Shown here: positions 22,555 to 33,579 of the stretch, in pieces
How positions within the stretch are numbered: position 1 is the stretch's first letter
Layout of the letters: each line of letters starts with the position of its first letter
Assembly: GCA_029747585.1 (NCBI GenBank)
Contig: JAPEVF010000100.1
Span: 1-64,000, forward strand
Source of the DNA: Pleurotus djamor
Taxonomy: Eukaryota > Basidiomycota > Agaricomycetes > Agaricales > Pleurotaceae
DNA length: 64,000 bases
Direction of reading: 5' to 3'
Position numbers and translations under genes: made by a program
The notes under the pieces: model-generated
What the model saw: only the letters and a program-made list of their open reading frames with translations
What the model was told of the DNA's origin: nothing
Database searches by the model: none

Positions 22555-24052
22555 ATGTCTTCCAACACGACGAATAACGACAACGATGATGCCCGAACTC
22601 CTATAGAGATTGCCTGGAGCTCCATCGCAGTCATCTTTGCATGTACTTGGATTGCCATTCATCCCAACATTCCACCTGTGAATACTCGCGCCTCGCAGTG
22701 GTTGCTATGGCGTCGCCGTGTTTTTCTCATGCTGTGGGCACTTCTCGTACCCGAGCTCATGATCCAATGGGCTGTAAAACAATGGTTCGATGCATTGGAT
22801 GTTTCCAGACGGCAGAGACATGCTGTCAAAAGCACTCGCACGGACTCAAAGACGCAAAAGAAGATAGACTTCTTCTCGGATATTGTATTGGGGAGGGAAG
22901 ATAGGTCTCGCAGCACCCGAGTCGTTAGGGATGTCGAAGAGAAGGTCGACAATGACGGAGACGGCAAGGTTTCAGAGAACAGTACGCCTGACTTCTCGCA
23001 TCTATTTTCGCAAGACATTATTGATGCATCTTCCAGATTATTGGACGAAATCCCAGTCATTTTTCTTCGCCATGGGAGGGTTCACAATCCACCAAAATAG
23101 CCAAGAAATTCGTCCTTTACGTATAGACGACATGCAAGCAACCTCACCCGATCCTTCTCCGTCCTCGTCGGGGTTCCTCTCCATCGAGACCCTGAGTCCT
23201 TCGACACCTCATCTAATCCCTTGGCCCGATCGCATGGAGGCAGAAATCAATGATAAAAGCAAGGGGGACAGTTTAGCAAAGATGCTCGTCATTCTTCAGA
23301 CAACTTGGTACCTCATCCAGCTCCTCGCTCGAGCCATCTTGAAACTGGAGGTGACCGAGATCGAAATCGTCGCACTTGCATACTCCTTCATCTGCGGCCT
23401 CCTCTACTTGTTCTGGTGGAGTAAGCCGCTCGATGCCCAAGAGCCCATTAAAGTACCCTTGCCGCCCAATTATTCATTGCGGAACCTTGGTCATTCCGGG
23501 AGGGCGAGTCCTCGTGAACCAGAAGCATGGTATGAATTCATCATTATGATCCTCTGCGGCGATTTCATCTTCCGTTTGCATGGAAAAATTATCGATGAAC
23601 CTGCGGATGACTACTCTGAGCTGGCTACAGACGCCGTTGAGGGCACGCTTTCCCGTCGAAAGAAGGTATCCTTGGCCGTTTCGGGCGCAGCGGCGACATT
23701 GTTTGGAGGGATCCACTGTATAGGATGGAACTTTACATTCCCGAGCAATGTCGAGCGACTCATCTGGAACATCTCGTCAGTGGTCATATCTACGGTCCCG
23801 TTGGCGTGGACGCTCATCCTCTTGATCCTGTGGGCGTTGGACCAAGCCAAAAACTCGTCGGACAACCCCACCGTTGTGAGGCTCATCAGATACTTTGCCA
23901 TCTATCCAACATTATTCTTGCTTTCCGTAGCCTTGTATTCTTACTTTGTCGCCAGGGTTGTGTTGATTGTCGAAGCGTTTACCTTGCTCCGAAATCTACC
24001 CCCTGGGGCGAGGGAAAAGATACCTTGGGCTGACTTCATACCTCATATATAG
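22555..24052 (+). CDS. Uncharacterised Agaricomycete multi-pass membrane protein
   Basis: Starts MSSNTTNNDNDDARTP. Exon 1 contains PIEIAWSSIAVIFACTWIAI and MLWALLVPELMIQWAVKQW. A short intron (about 22969-23014, GTTTCA donor, CGCAAG acceptor, 46 nt) restores the frame to YWTKSQSFFFAMGGFTIHQ, a hallmark HGFF-x-x-MGGF-like block of this fungal family. Later helices include EIVALAYSFICGLLYLFWW, LAVSGAAATLFGGIHCIGWN, PLAWTLILLILWALD and YPTLFLLSVALYSYFVARVV, ending PWADFIPHI. The FGGIHCIGWNFTFPS block is also typical. Members are common in mushrooms, often in many copies, and no function is established. The intron is inferred from the frame change. Confidence 0.78.
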
Positions 24053-24582
24053 TTACAGCACACTTTATCAATGGTACCTCCCACTGGCCCTACTCGAACA
24101 TGAGCATCAATGTTGAATGTGGTTCATTCCGAATTCGATTGAATCGATTCAAAGGCTGGGCCACCTGTCCTATTTTAACCGCACAAGCTTTTGAGATGGC
24201 GAACACTGATATACAATGGGAATCTGAGATATTCCGTATCAACAACGCGTTCCTGGACGTGAAGGGGATCTCGCAACGCCGATCGCAAGGCAGCTCGAAA
24301 CATTTCGAGTGATATTTCCTATTCTGGATGATCGGCTGTGGCGCCCCTTTTCATTCTTCCATGCCTAAATCGGGAATGTCCTGTACCAAATATGGAGATC
24401 ACGAACTGAGTTTCAATTTCACCAATCGTGGGAACGACATCCATTGATCGTTTGAGGCCACCTTCCCATTGTTCTCCACAACCACGACCTCCAGCTGCGC
24501 GTCCCTTTTTACAGACTGCATTTCAGGGTCCTCAGTTTCTATTACAGTCAACGGCCACATCAACCACACCTATAAATTCACA
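24053..24582. other. Intergenic region upstream of the FunK1 gene
   Basis: About 530 bp without a supported gene. A TATAAATT box lies at about 24570, very close to the polyserine start codon; if it is used, translation more likely starts at the second Met (24760). Confidence 0.4.
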
Positions 24583-27320
24583 ATGGACGACCACGCGATG
24601 TCCTCTTCCTCTTCCTCCTCTTCCTCCTCTTCCTCAACATCCAATCAGGACGATTATTCCTCTCTATCTTCATCTGACTACTCGTATTCATACTCTATAT
24701 CCAGTGAGTCTATTTCAATCTGCTCTTGCAATCCCCTTTGTGACGCGACTTGAGGCACCATGTCTACGCCCTCAGGAAAAGGTGCCGTGCACGTCACGCA
24801 CCAGACTCGCGCCAACGTCAAGTCCGCTATTCTATGGGACTACGAAGAAGCCGTTATTACGAACCGACCCCTCTGTGACTTTGTTAAAGCGTCCTTTGGG
24901 CTCACCGACGCCGAGATTCATAGTATTCTGGAGCACAACTGGCAATGCCCCGATGGGATGGATGAATACGAACGCTTGGTCGGTGCTCATAGCTATGAGC
25001 CAGACCGCTACCCATCCTTTGGAACTCTTATGAACGATATGACTGCTCAGGTTGCAAGGTACTACTCGGACGACGTTGAGGCTGTCCAGAAAGGGTTTCA
25101 CCTAGTAATGTATGGCACTCAGCGTCTGAGCACCGGGTCCTCCGTGCGCGGACCCGATGGACTTGTTTACTGGAAAGAACTCAACGCGTTCTCTTGGGCG
25201 ACTATCAAAGCATTCGTCGAGCTCAAGGTGGCCCAGGACAATACGAAGCCTGACGTCCGAGGGTGTGCTCTCCCGTCTAAAAAGCGCGACTTCATGTCTC
25301 AGTTGGTAGGCACGTCCAAATCTCACTCTCGCCACCCCAAGCCTAGGAAGGTCAATTCAGATCTTCCTACACAAAAGCAAAAGCGCGCGCTCGATCTCGA
25401 GGGAGCCCTCCCCCTCCCATCCAGCAAACGTCAACGCTCGGAGAAGGCAGTAACTTCGCATAATGTGCAAATGCCTCTATACGCCCTCGAATCCCTTGCC
25501 GCTGGCTCCCGTCGATGGACATTTGGCATCTTTGTCGATGATTTCCAGATGACTCTGTGGTACTTTGATCGCATCGGCGCTATCCACACCCAACCATTCA
25601 ACTTTGTATCCCCCGAAAACCGTGGATCCTTGGCTCTCCTCATCGCGGGTATGGCCCGCTGTACCTACACTCAAGCTGGGTTCGATACTCTTATCAATGC
25701 CCCGAGGTCCCCACCTCTTTGTCGCGAACCTTTCGTCCCGAACCCTTCCTATGCCAACGCAGAAATAGTCATACCTAAGAGTATCAAGTCTCCTTCAGCT
25801 GAAGATGTGCGGTATCGGATCATTGGCGACGATCCACTCTATGGATACCGCGGGACGGTCGGACGCGGTACCACCGTGTATGCCGTGAAGGCTCTCAAGG
25901 GTACCAAGCAGGACCGCGATCTTGTCGTCAAATTCAGTCTCCCTTCAATGGAGCGGCCTGTTCTCGAGGCATCAATGATTAGGAAGCTGCGTACTTGCGA
26001 GGGCCTCCGGAAAATGCGAAAGCATCTACCCAAGATCATGCAAGCTCGCGTCTTTTCCCTTCGACACATGTTCTACCCCCGATACTCGATGAACCTCGCT
26101 GAAATGGCCCGAGAGGAAGCTCGCCGGTTGACGGTTCTCGTGATGCCACGATACAAGCATTTATGGGAGGTCACGTCCCTTGAAATGTTCAAGAAGGTCT
26201 TTGGAGACCTCGTGGAATGTACGTTCATTCCGTTAACCTCATGTTTTGACACCTGTTGCTGATACATCCTCTAGGCCATTATTACACCCACAAGGTCGGC
26301 AATGTCCTACATCGGGATCTCAGTGAGAACAACCTCATGTGGAAATTCGAAGACGATGACGACGATGACGAAGAAGAAGAATATACGTATCATCCTGCCG
26401 AGTGTGAGGAGGGCGAGTGGGACCTTCCCGTCAGTGCCGAGACTGCAGAAAGTCACAAGGAAGCGACAGGCTCTGCTACCGCCGAGGAAGCGGCCGCGAC
26501 CCATTCTCCCACTGCGGATGAGGGCAAGGAGGTGGATGAAGACGATTACTCCAAGGAATTCACGGACGAGACGAAGCTCAACTACGATATCAAGTCCGAG
26601 ATCGACGCGTACAATACGGCCGTCCCAGGAAAGGCGAATGAAGCTTCGGACCCCGATCCACAACTCGAAACCATGGATAAGGCAACTCAACCTCCACACA
26701 GCGCTAAGGCCAAACAAGAGACCGAAGACGAAGAGCCCAAGGTTATTGGCCTTCTCGGCGACTGGGATCTGGCTTCCGTCCTTAAAGGTGGAGTTGTCCC
26801 CCGATCGGCTGCGAAACATCGCACTGGCACCCAGCCATTTATGGCGGTTGACCTACTCAACAAAAACCCTCCTCCCCATCTTTACCGACACGACCTAGAA
26901 TCCTTCTTCTACGTTCTGCTCTGGGCGATGATCCACTACGATCTTAAGGGGAAGACAAAATACCACCGCCGACATGCTCTATCGTCATGGGAGTCAGACA
27001 TGGACTCTAATGCGGCGTCTAAACGCAACATCTTCAACACTATGAGTGTACGCGAGGGGCTTTGGGGGAGCGTTCAACGTAAATTCAAGCCTCTCATCCA
27101 TGAATGGGTCGAGCCTCTGGCGCGCATGTTCCGTGCCGGATTTAGCCAACTCGAAACGCACGCGGAGCTTGTGTCCGATTACAAACATGCCCTAGGGGAC
27201 AAGAACTCAGGCCCTGTAGAGCCTCCGCCCAAGTTCAACGACGAGACTCTGGGAGGCAACGTCACCTTTGAAAAATTCATGAAAGCCATTGGTCGTACTC
27301 CAGCGCCTCTGTCTACTTAA
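24583..27320 (+). CDS. FunK1-type protein kinase
   Basis: Fungal-specific kinase of the FunK1 group, expanded in multicellular basidiomycetes. The first exon (ATG 24583) gives a run of about twelve serines, then splices at ATATCC/GTGAGT to the main exon STMSTPSGKGAV; MSTPSG at 24760 is an alternative start. The N-terminal FunK1 region includes FGIFVDDFQMTLWYFDR and PFNFVSPENRG. The kinase domain has a glycine-rich-like GYRGTVGRGTTVYAVK, VVKFSLP with the ATP-binding Lys, the catalytic NVLHRDLSENNLM and, instead of DFG, GDWDLAS, then GTQPFMAVDLL and the YRHDLESFFYVLLW block typical of FunK1. One intron at about 26219-26275. An acidic insert of about 130 residues, beginning with runs of D and E, separates the HRD and DWD motifs, much longer than usual. 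Biological role unknown. Confidence 0.93.
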
Positions 27321-27620
27321 ATAGCGATACTTACTACAGGGTACATGGGTAGAGTTGCTTTAAACTTTTCGGTTGTCCCTTTTCATTATTGTGTATTATT
27401 CTTTACTTCTGAGTCAACCATACCCGAATTGCAAGCCAAGAATGGATAAGTTCACATAAATTCTGTCTGACGACTTTGGATTGAGGAAATCTCCTGGCCG
27501 TCTACAGCCTTCTACGGGCCCCTGCGGGGTAGCCAGGGTCGTGCCTACAGTCCAAATTCGAGGATTTCGGGTAATGGGCGTCTAAAATTTTCTTCCTTTC
27601 CTACCGCCTCCCTCGTCGTC
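27321..27620. other. Intergenic region
   Basis: About 300 bp between plus-strand genes. It holds a short GC-rich inverted word pair near 27515-27535 (GGGCCCCTGCGGGG). No gene. Confidence 0.35.
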
Positions 27621-28116
27621 ATGTCCGACGTCCAACGCCCTCTGGTAGTCGTGAATGATGCTACAGATCCTATCTCTTCACCTCATGCTGTAGAACAGAA
27701 GCGTAAAATGGCTCGACGTCGTGACGCTACTCCCCCCAGATCGCCTCTCAAGCAGGCCCTTATATTTGCTTTTGCTGGGTTTCTTGTTTGTTTCGCTGCT
27801 GTGAAAGTTTGGGCCCTCTTCCAGCCGAAGGAACCGCAGATTGTATACGCCCAGAGGTACGCAATGTTGTGATTCCGCTGGGGGTTCAGTCGTTGATGCC
27901 GTTATGGGGTCACGTAGATATTCGAAGGAGTTCAAGTATCGCCCAGCTGCCAGTCCGATAATCACAGAGACTCTCAAAGACGGCCGGATACGTCTGCGAG
28001 GAACGTATCCCACACCCACTCCAGTCAACAACGAAGTCGCTGTGAAGCCGAAGAAGGGAAAGAAGAAGCGACGTTCCAAGTCTTCGCGAACCAAGAAACC
28101 CAAGAGGACGGACTGA
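27621..28116 (+). CDS. Small single-pass membrane protein with a basic C-terminus
   Basis: Two exons joined across an intron at about 27857-27918 (GTACGC donor, CGTAG acceptor). The N-terminus is hydrophilic (MSDVQRPLVVVNDATDP, then MARRRDATPPRSPLKQ), followed by one membrane helix (ALIFAFAGFLVCFAAVKVWAL). The C-terminal half contains FKYRPAASPIITETLKDGRI and a very basic tail (KPKKGKKKRRSKSSRTKKPK). About 145 residues. Positive residues on both sides make topology hard to call. The type resembles small conserved basidiomycete membrane proteins of the ER or mitochondria, but I do not recognise a named family. The tail looks like a nuclear or nucleic-acid binding signal by composition only. 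Confidence 0.7.
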
Positions 28117-28369
28117 TGCACACTGGCTGGTTTTTGTGGGATTATGATAACAGGTGCGCATGCCTTGATGTCCACTCCATACGTGCGTGTTCACAATGTA
28201 TCCAGGTTTTAATTGTGGATATTTATACCCTTCATGTTTTGTTAGATGCGGACTACCCTAATTGCTGAAATCGCAACGCTCTTTTGAATCGATTGTCTTT
28301 TTGCATGGAGTGTATCCTTTCTGTGCGACGGCTACCCGTTCTGTGAGTTCTGGTTTATGTCATGCCCTC

Positions 28370-28502
28370 CTCCCCTTTCGCGACGATGTCAATTTTATTC
28401 ACACTGTACGATATCTCATACGATAAGACCGTATCAGATCATGTGTATACCCATCTACAACGGTATCTGAGCTCTGTTTTCCCCTCTTACGTCTGTCTTC
28501 CT
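28370..28502 (+). repeat. Imperfect direct repeat, copy 1
   Basis: Shares CTTTCGCGACGATGTCAATT-like and CTTATTCACACTGTA-like words and the exact block CTACAACGGTATCTGAGC with 28617-28745. Confidence 0.65.
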
Positions 28503-28616
28503 TGTCTTCTGCCATACTTACGCGCTTTCAGTAGGTCTAGCCAGCACGGCCTTGCCAAGATTAACCCTATTCTCTACGGCTATGGTGAGCGTCTTCCCCC
28601 TCTCCCGTCCTTTTAT

Positions 28617-28745
28617 GTTTCCCTTCCCTTTGATGACAATCTTATTCACACTGTATGACTACCCTCTGCCTTACTAGCGAGGGAGGCATGAGTTTACCCT
28701 ACAACGGTATCTGAGCCTCGCATTTCCGGCATTACATCTCCAATT
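28617..28745 (+). repeat. Imperfect direct repeat, copy 2
   Basis: Second copy, about 245 bp downstream; the order of shared words is the same as in copy 1. Confidence 0.65.
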
Positions 28746-29129
28746 TGTGTCGCACCTGTTTTCAACTTTCGCTGACCTATCCTTGCCGCCTTTTTAGGTG
28801 CTTTGACCGAGCCACCCACGACGATGATAGTATGTCGTTCGCGCTTGGTTCTTTCAGCAGGAGCTCGGTGATATGTCCTTTTGGACTCTGCCTCAATCTT
28901 AGCCCAGAGGAAGGCAATGTGCCTTCGGCTCCGCGCCCATTGGTGGAGCTGTATCGTCGTATGGAAGTCTCTGATCGAGGTAAGATACATCCGGGAGGTA
29001 GTGCATAACTACAAAACAGTCTATGGATCATAGGACGTACATAAACATAACGGGAATATGAAACGACCATGGTTTACAAAATTACATGAGGAAGGAGTAC
29101 ATATGGTACAACCGCACAAATACAAATGT

Positions 29130-31981
29130 TCATCCCAGTCCATTGAACTGGCGAGCCAGTCGATCGACTTCGTCCTGAAGTCGGAGGCGTTCAACTTCAT
29201 CCACTTCGAGTTGACCGCGGGTAGCCGCAAGGTCTCTTTCCACTCTTCGCATGTGTTCTTCTACGGCATCTAACTGACTTGGGCCACGATCGTCTTGTCC
29301 GTCGAGCACAGTAGGCTCGGCTTCAGTTCCAGTTCCAGCTACAGTTTCTTGGAGTTGGCCTTGCCCGACACCGGCGAGGATGGGGGTCTGAACACCATCG
29401 ACTGAAGCCACAGGCGCCGATGTTGGATCCGTGAACTGTGCTTCAGCACCGTTCTCGTCAACAGATTCCGGCGAGCTCCCGAAAGACAGCTCTGGCGTTT
29501 TCGGTGTCCCCAAAATCGGGGACAAAGGCAACGGCGACATGAAAGCGTTACCCCACCCAGAATTGTCGCCAATACCAGCACCATCTTCCATCACTGGGTT
29601 GGCCTCAATATGAAGAGGAGGTTCTAGAGCAATATGCCCGCTATCAACGCTATCGCCTCCGCCAAGAACAGCAGGAGGATGTGGGGGACTAGGTGGTGAC
29701 ACTAGAGGTGGTGAAAGTGGTTGACCACTGGGAGTGTGGGCAGATGATATATATGGGCTTTCTGTGCTATGATTCGGGGATCGGGACCGAGACCGTAAAA
29801 GGAGCAGACTGGGAGGTGCACCACTTGGAGAAGGGTTGATCGACGGTGCCACTTCGTGCCCTTCTCCGTCAATATCCAAGCGTTGTGATTGATGCGGAGA
29901 TCCCAGAAGCTCGCTCGCGGGATTCAAAGGAGTAGCCAGTACCATTGAAACTGGTCCATCAATATCCATGTCGAGGAGGTCGGTTATCGCATCAACCTCA
30001 GCGTGGTCGCCGATGCTTGCGTCAACATCGACATGCGCCTCAACGATGAGACTGGTATTATCACCAGCCGAAGAGCCAGCAGCAGGAGGAGTTCTATCGA
30101 CCAGGAGTGGAATAACCTAAGCAAGTTGCGCGAGGGATAAGTTGCGTGTAGTAGTAGTGATGTGAGATTTGACGACTTGCATTTTGTAGATTGGTCCTGC
30201 CCTCCGGGGAAGCCAAGAACAATCGATCAACGATAGATATGACATCCTCTTCGGTAGGTCCTCCATCGCTTCCTTCACTTCTGACTTCATGAATGGCAGC
30301 GTCCAGAAGGACAGATGCTGCTGATCCATTGTCTTCCATCACTGGGCCGGCCCCTTTGCCTTGTTGGTCACTCGGGCTGAAGATGCTATGCATTAGAAGG
30401 TGCTCAAATTTGCAAATCGGGGAAAATTGATACCTAGTCACCTCAATTGCCTTAGCTGGGGTACTGGAGGCAATGGGATGATCCTCCATCACTATTGGTG
30501 ATAGATGACCTCCGCGCTTGATGATGGAATCAGGGTTTTTCCAGCCTTCACGCTCGACCTTCAGATCGTCTAAGAGTCCACCAAGAGCGTTGACGTCTTG
30601 TTGGAATTGCTCCAAGACGCTGAGGCGATGGGGTTTACGTGCGGCAGGCACTTGGATGAGGGCAGGCAAGAGAGGCAAGGTTGAAGAGGGAGGTAGAGAC
30701 GGTGTCGCTAGTATGGGGCGAATCGTAGCGTCCCCATCGCCATCGTCCTGGGCACGCTGATCATCAACTGTTACACGAGCGCCACGAACAAGGTGAACTG
30801 CATCTTGATGATGTGCCAAGTACGACGGCCCCGATATTTCGGGAGGTAGCTGAGAATATGGGACAGGCCGATTGGAGGAGCTAGATTCGACCTCAGGAAC
30901 ATTAACAGCAGCATCAACGAAGAATCCAGGAGGGCGAAGCGCGATTAGCTGAAAATGAGTGGACGTGAATGAGGTCGATCCACGGAGAACGGGGGGTTCA
31001 ACGTACGCGTTTGGATAGGTCGATGATATCCTGTTCATATTTCCGCGTTCGACTCTTCGCAAATTCCAAGGTCCGCAAGATGGTCTCCGTATCCAAAACT
31101 CCAGTAGTGGGGTTCTGCCCCTCTTCATGTGGTAATCCTAAGGAGTCAGACCGTGTACGACACGTGCATGAGGCATATCGCATCAATTCAGCTTCGCGAA
31201 AGCCGAGTTGTGCTTTCAGTGTGGATATTACGCGCTCGGCATCGGCGATTCTCTCTCGTTGGGAAGCCCGCTCGTCCGCAAGCGCTTTTTGAAGGTGCGC
31301 AACGACATGAGATGAGTAAGGTGTTGCTCGAGTATCGCCCATGTCATCAGCGTCCTCGGAAATATGAGTTGAAGGGCCTGTGGTGTGCAAAATTAGGACA
31401 ACGCGAGTAGCCCTAGCTTGACTAGGAGAGTGTTCAACTTCTGGGTCGCGTAGTAGGCCAGTTGAAAAGGCGATACCCCCTCCCCTTAATCAGCTTTGGG
31501 CTACTGGCTATCAGCACGTTCGACGCGTAATTACAAGACGAACGTACGTGAAAGGTTCTCCAAGAAGCTCGATATTCGCATGCCACCACAAGGCCATTGA
31601 CTAAAGTCATTGCATTTTTCGACTAGATAGTGGGATATTAGTGACTGAATGTCGGTTCTTCCGATGGAGACAACATACAGGGGGTTCATGTATGTTTGCA
31701 ACACAAAACGACGTACTTTTGTCAACCAACGCCTGAACCGCGTCCTTCATCTCCTTCTTTTCAGTTTCTAGCCCCTTGACCATGGTACGAAGAGCATGGT
31801 TCTGCCTCCGAAGACGATTTACCTGCTGATCCTTCTCTCTCAACTCTTCCGCTTTCTGAGTTTCGGATGCATCCAAAGCGTCGAGGGTGGCGAGGACGCG
31901 TTCCTGTAGCTGCGAGATTTTGGCGTGAAGGGCATCACGCTCACTGTTCCTTGCATCCTCCGTCGACCTCGACGGACCCAT
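29130..31981 (-). CDS. Large coiled-coil and disordered protein of unknown function
   Basis: About five exons on the minus strand starting MGPSRSTEDARNSERDALHA. The N-terminal exon is a coiled coil (ISQLQERVLATLDALDASE, LREKDQQVNRLRRQNHALR). The second exon (about 31381-31010) adds another (LQKALADERASQRERIADAE, VISTLKAQLGFREAEL). A long Pro/Ser/acidic middle follows (LATPSLPPSSTLPLLPALI, SGQPLSPPLVSPPSPPHPP). The last part ends in a third coiled coil (HMRRVERDLAATRGQL, VERLRLQDEVDRLARQFNGL). Overall it has a coiled coil - disorder - coiled coil layout like cytoskeletal or transcription scaffold proteins, but I recognise no family. Two introns fall inside the predicted disordered region. The splice to the acidic 3' exon at about 30118-30215 is the least certain. 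Confidence 0.6.
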
Positions 31982-32694
31982 GAGCAAGGGATGACGAACC
32001 TTGGCGTGGTGGTTTCGGCGCAGGAGAATAGGCGCTCAGACAGGGCCATGGACTGGTTCCAACTTGGCAAATTCTTGGCAATTTCCCAACAATTTCCACT
32101 TGCACAAGACTACCATACCTCCCGCCACGGAGTGTTGAGGTGTGTGTCTGATGTCCATCAATATTCAATACCAGTCACCTTTTTTGCAATGCAAAGAAAT
32201 CAATGCATGCAATCGCTATCATTTTCACCGAGATACCTTACTGTCTCAGTTCAGAACATTCACCATTCGTCGGCCCAGGCCATCGAATACGCAACCGAGC
32301 AGTAAAGCAAGGCACGGATATCAAGAGGGAACATAAACCTCCAAGGGGATTACACACATGTTCTCGCGTCTTGGAACCAGGAACGTCGAGTTCTCACCAA
32401 AGGCTTGGATCGCAGAAGCCATATGTCTCTCTCTCCCGATATGTGTACCTCGCCGCATTTCGCAGGTCGCGATCAAGCGATGATTTCGGAGGAGCCTATG
32501 TGCAGTAGGTGTATTTTCCACCGATACTCCCATTATCTTGCGTATTGAATGTTTATGCCATGTCAGTACCATGTGCAACGTTAGAAAGTCTCGAGAGATA
32601 GGACGCTGGTGTATAGGTCCCCAACTATCCCTGCAGCAGATAAAAGACGACCAGTCGTCCTCGGATTGAACCAACATCTTTCTGCAAAACAAAG
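31982..32694. other. Intergenic region between divergent genes
   Basis: About 710 bp shared by the minus-strand coiled-coil gene and the plus-strand peptide gene. A TATA-like GATAAAAG box at about 32639 lies 55 bp before the peptide ATG. Otherwise nothing clear. Confidence 0.45.
32639..32645 (+). promoter_or_regulatory. TATA-like box of peptide gene 1
   Basis: GATAAAA about 50-56 bp upstream of the ATG, at the same distance as the TATAAA box of the paralogous gene at 35.2 kb. Confidence 0.4.
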
Positions 32695-33579
32695 ATGCAG
32701 TTCAAGCTCTTCGTTCTCACCGCCGTGGTCTTCGCTCTAGCCGCCAATGCCGCGTCTCTCTCATCTGTGAGGAATTTTCTATCTCACGTACCTCCTACTC
32801 TAAACACAAAGATGGATCAAGCGTGAAGCCGAGTCTTCCGCCCCAGACAGCGTGTAAGGGGCCAATAGGCTGCATCGTTCTCCGACTGACGCAGCCTACG
32901 TTAGGGATCTAATCAATACCAACGTCAGTTGGAACCTTCGCAAGGATACAGCTCTAGTTTCTGTGAGTAGCATTGATCAGCATCACCGCGCTAACTTTAC
33001 TGACGGACGGACCTTCCTTCAGCGCGAGTAAGTCGTCACACTCAAGGACAACTTTGCATACCATAAGACCCTACACTCATCATGTCGTCCTAGACAAGAA
33101 GTTGAACGCGATGCTTCTCCCTCTGTTCCGGGCACAGTGTAAGTGACCACTTACATACCGACAGCATGACACAACACTGACCCAATTGTCGACGTTCAAA
33201 GGGACGCCTTTAACAACGCCGTTATTTGGGCCCTCCGAAAAGATGCAACGGTTGTTAATTCTGTAAGTACTTCTCACTGCTATTTTCGTTGCACCTGCTA
33301 CTTCATCCACTGAATTCCCGCTTCTATGTAGCGCGAACCTGTGTCTGAGTAAGATAATATAATCCTTGGCCACACCACAGGCTGATGTTCTCCTAGACAA
33401 GACTTGCAGTTGAAGCGTGAAGCCGGAGCTTCGGCTTCAGACACCGTGTAAGTCATTGTGCACGTATGCCTGTGAGCTTTCTCCGCCGTTTGCTGACTGA
33501 TGAATTCCTTAGTGATGTTTTCAACAACGCCGTCATCTGGGCCCTTCGCAAGACCACCGCAACTGCGGAATCCCAGTAG
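32695..33579 (+). CDS. Secreted peptide precursor with three internal repeats (micro-exon gene)
   Basis: Nine exons in 885 bp: 32695-32766, 32822-32853, 32905-32962, 33023-33027 (only 5 nt), 33094-33138, 33202-33262, 33332-33348, 33397-33447 and 33513-33579. They sum to 408 nt, encoding 135 residues. A signal peptide (MQFKLFVLTAVVFALAANA) is followed by three repeats. Each has a short spacer beginning with R-E or R-D-type residues, then V-D-x-x-N-(N/T)-x-V-x-W-x-L-R-K. The second and third cores read DAFNNAVIWALRKD and DVFNNAVIWALRKT. Basic pairs (RK, and KR in QLKREAG) are possible Kex2-type cleavage sites. The repeat pattern and the exon pattern coincide. This looks like a precursor processed into several similar short peptides, as in fungal pheromones or repeat RiPPs, but it lacks a CaaX end. 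The product is unknown. Confidence 0.75.

Larger units (their letters stand above)
28117..29129. other. Intergenic region with a duplicated segment
   Basis: About 1 kb between convergent genes. It contains an imperfect direct repeat (28370-28502 and 28617-28745). Open frames on both strands have no motif support. Confidence 0.45.

Noticed and set aside
26307..26819. A 170-codon minus-strand frame
   Set aside because: Antisense shadow of the FunK1 kinase acidic insert; low-complexity composition explains its openness.
32695..33579. Fungal mating pheromone precursor
   Set aside because: There is no C-terminal CaaX box for farnesylation and the precursor has a classical signal peptide, unlike basidiomycete lipopeptide pheromones.
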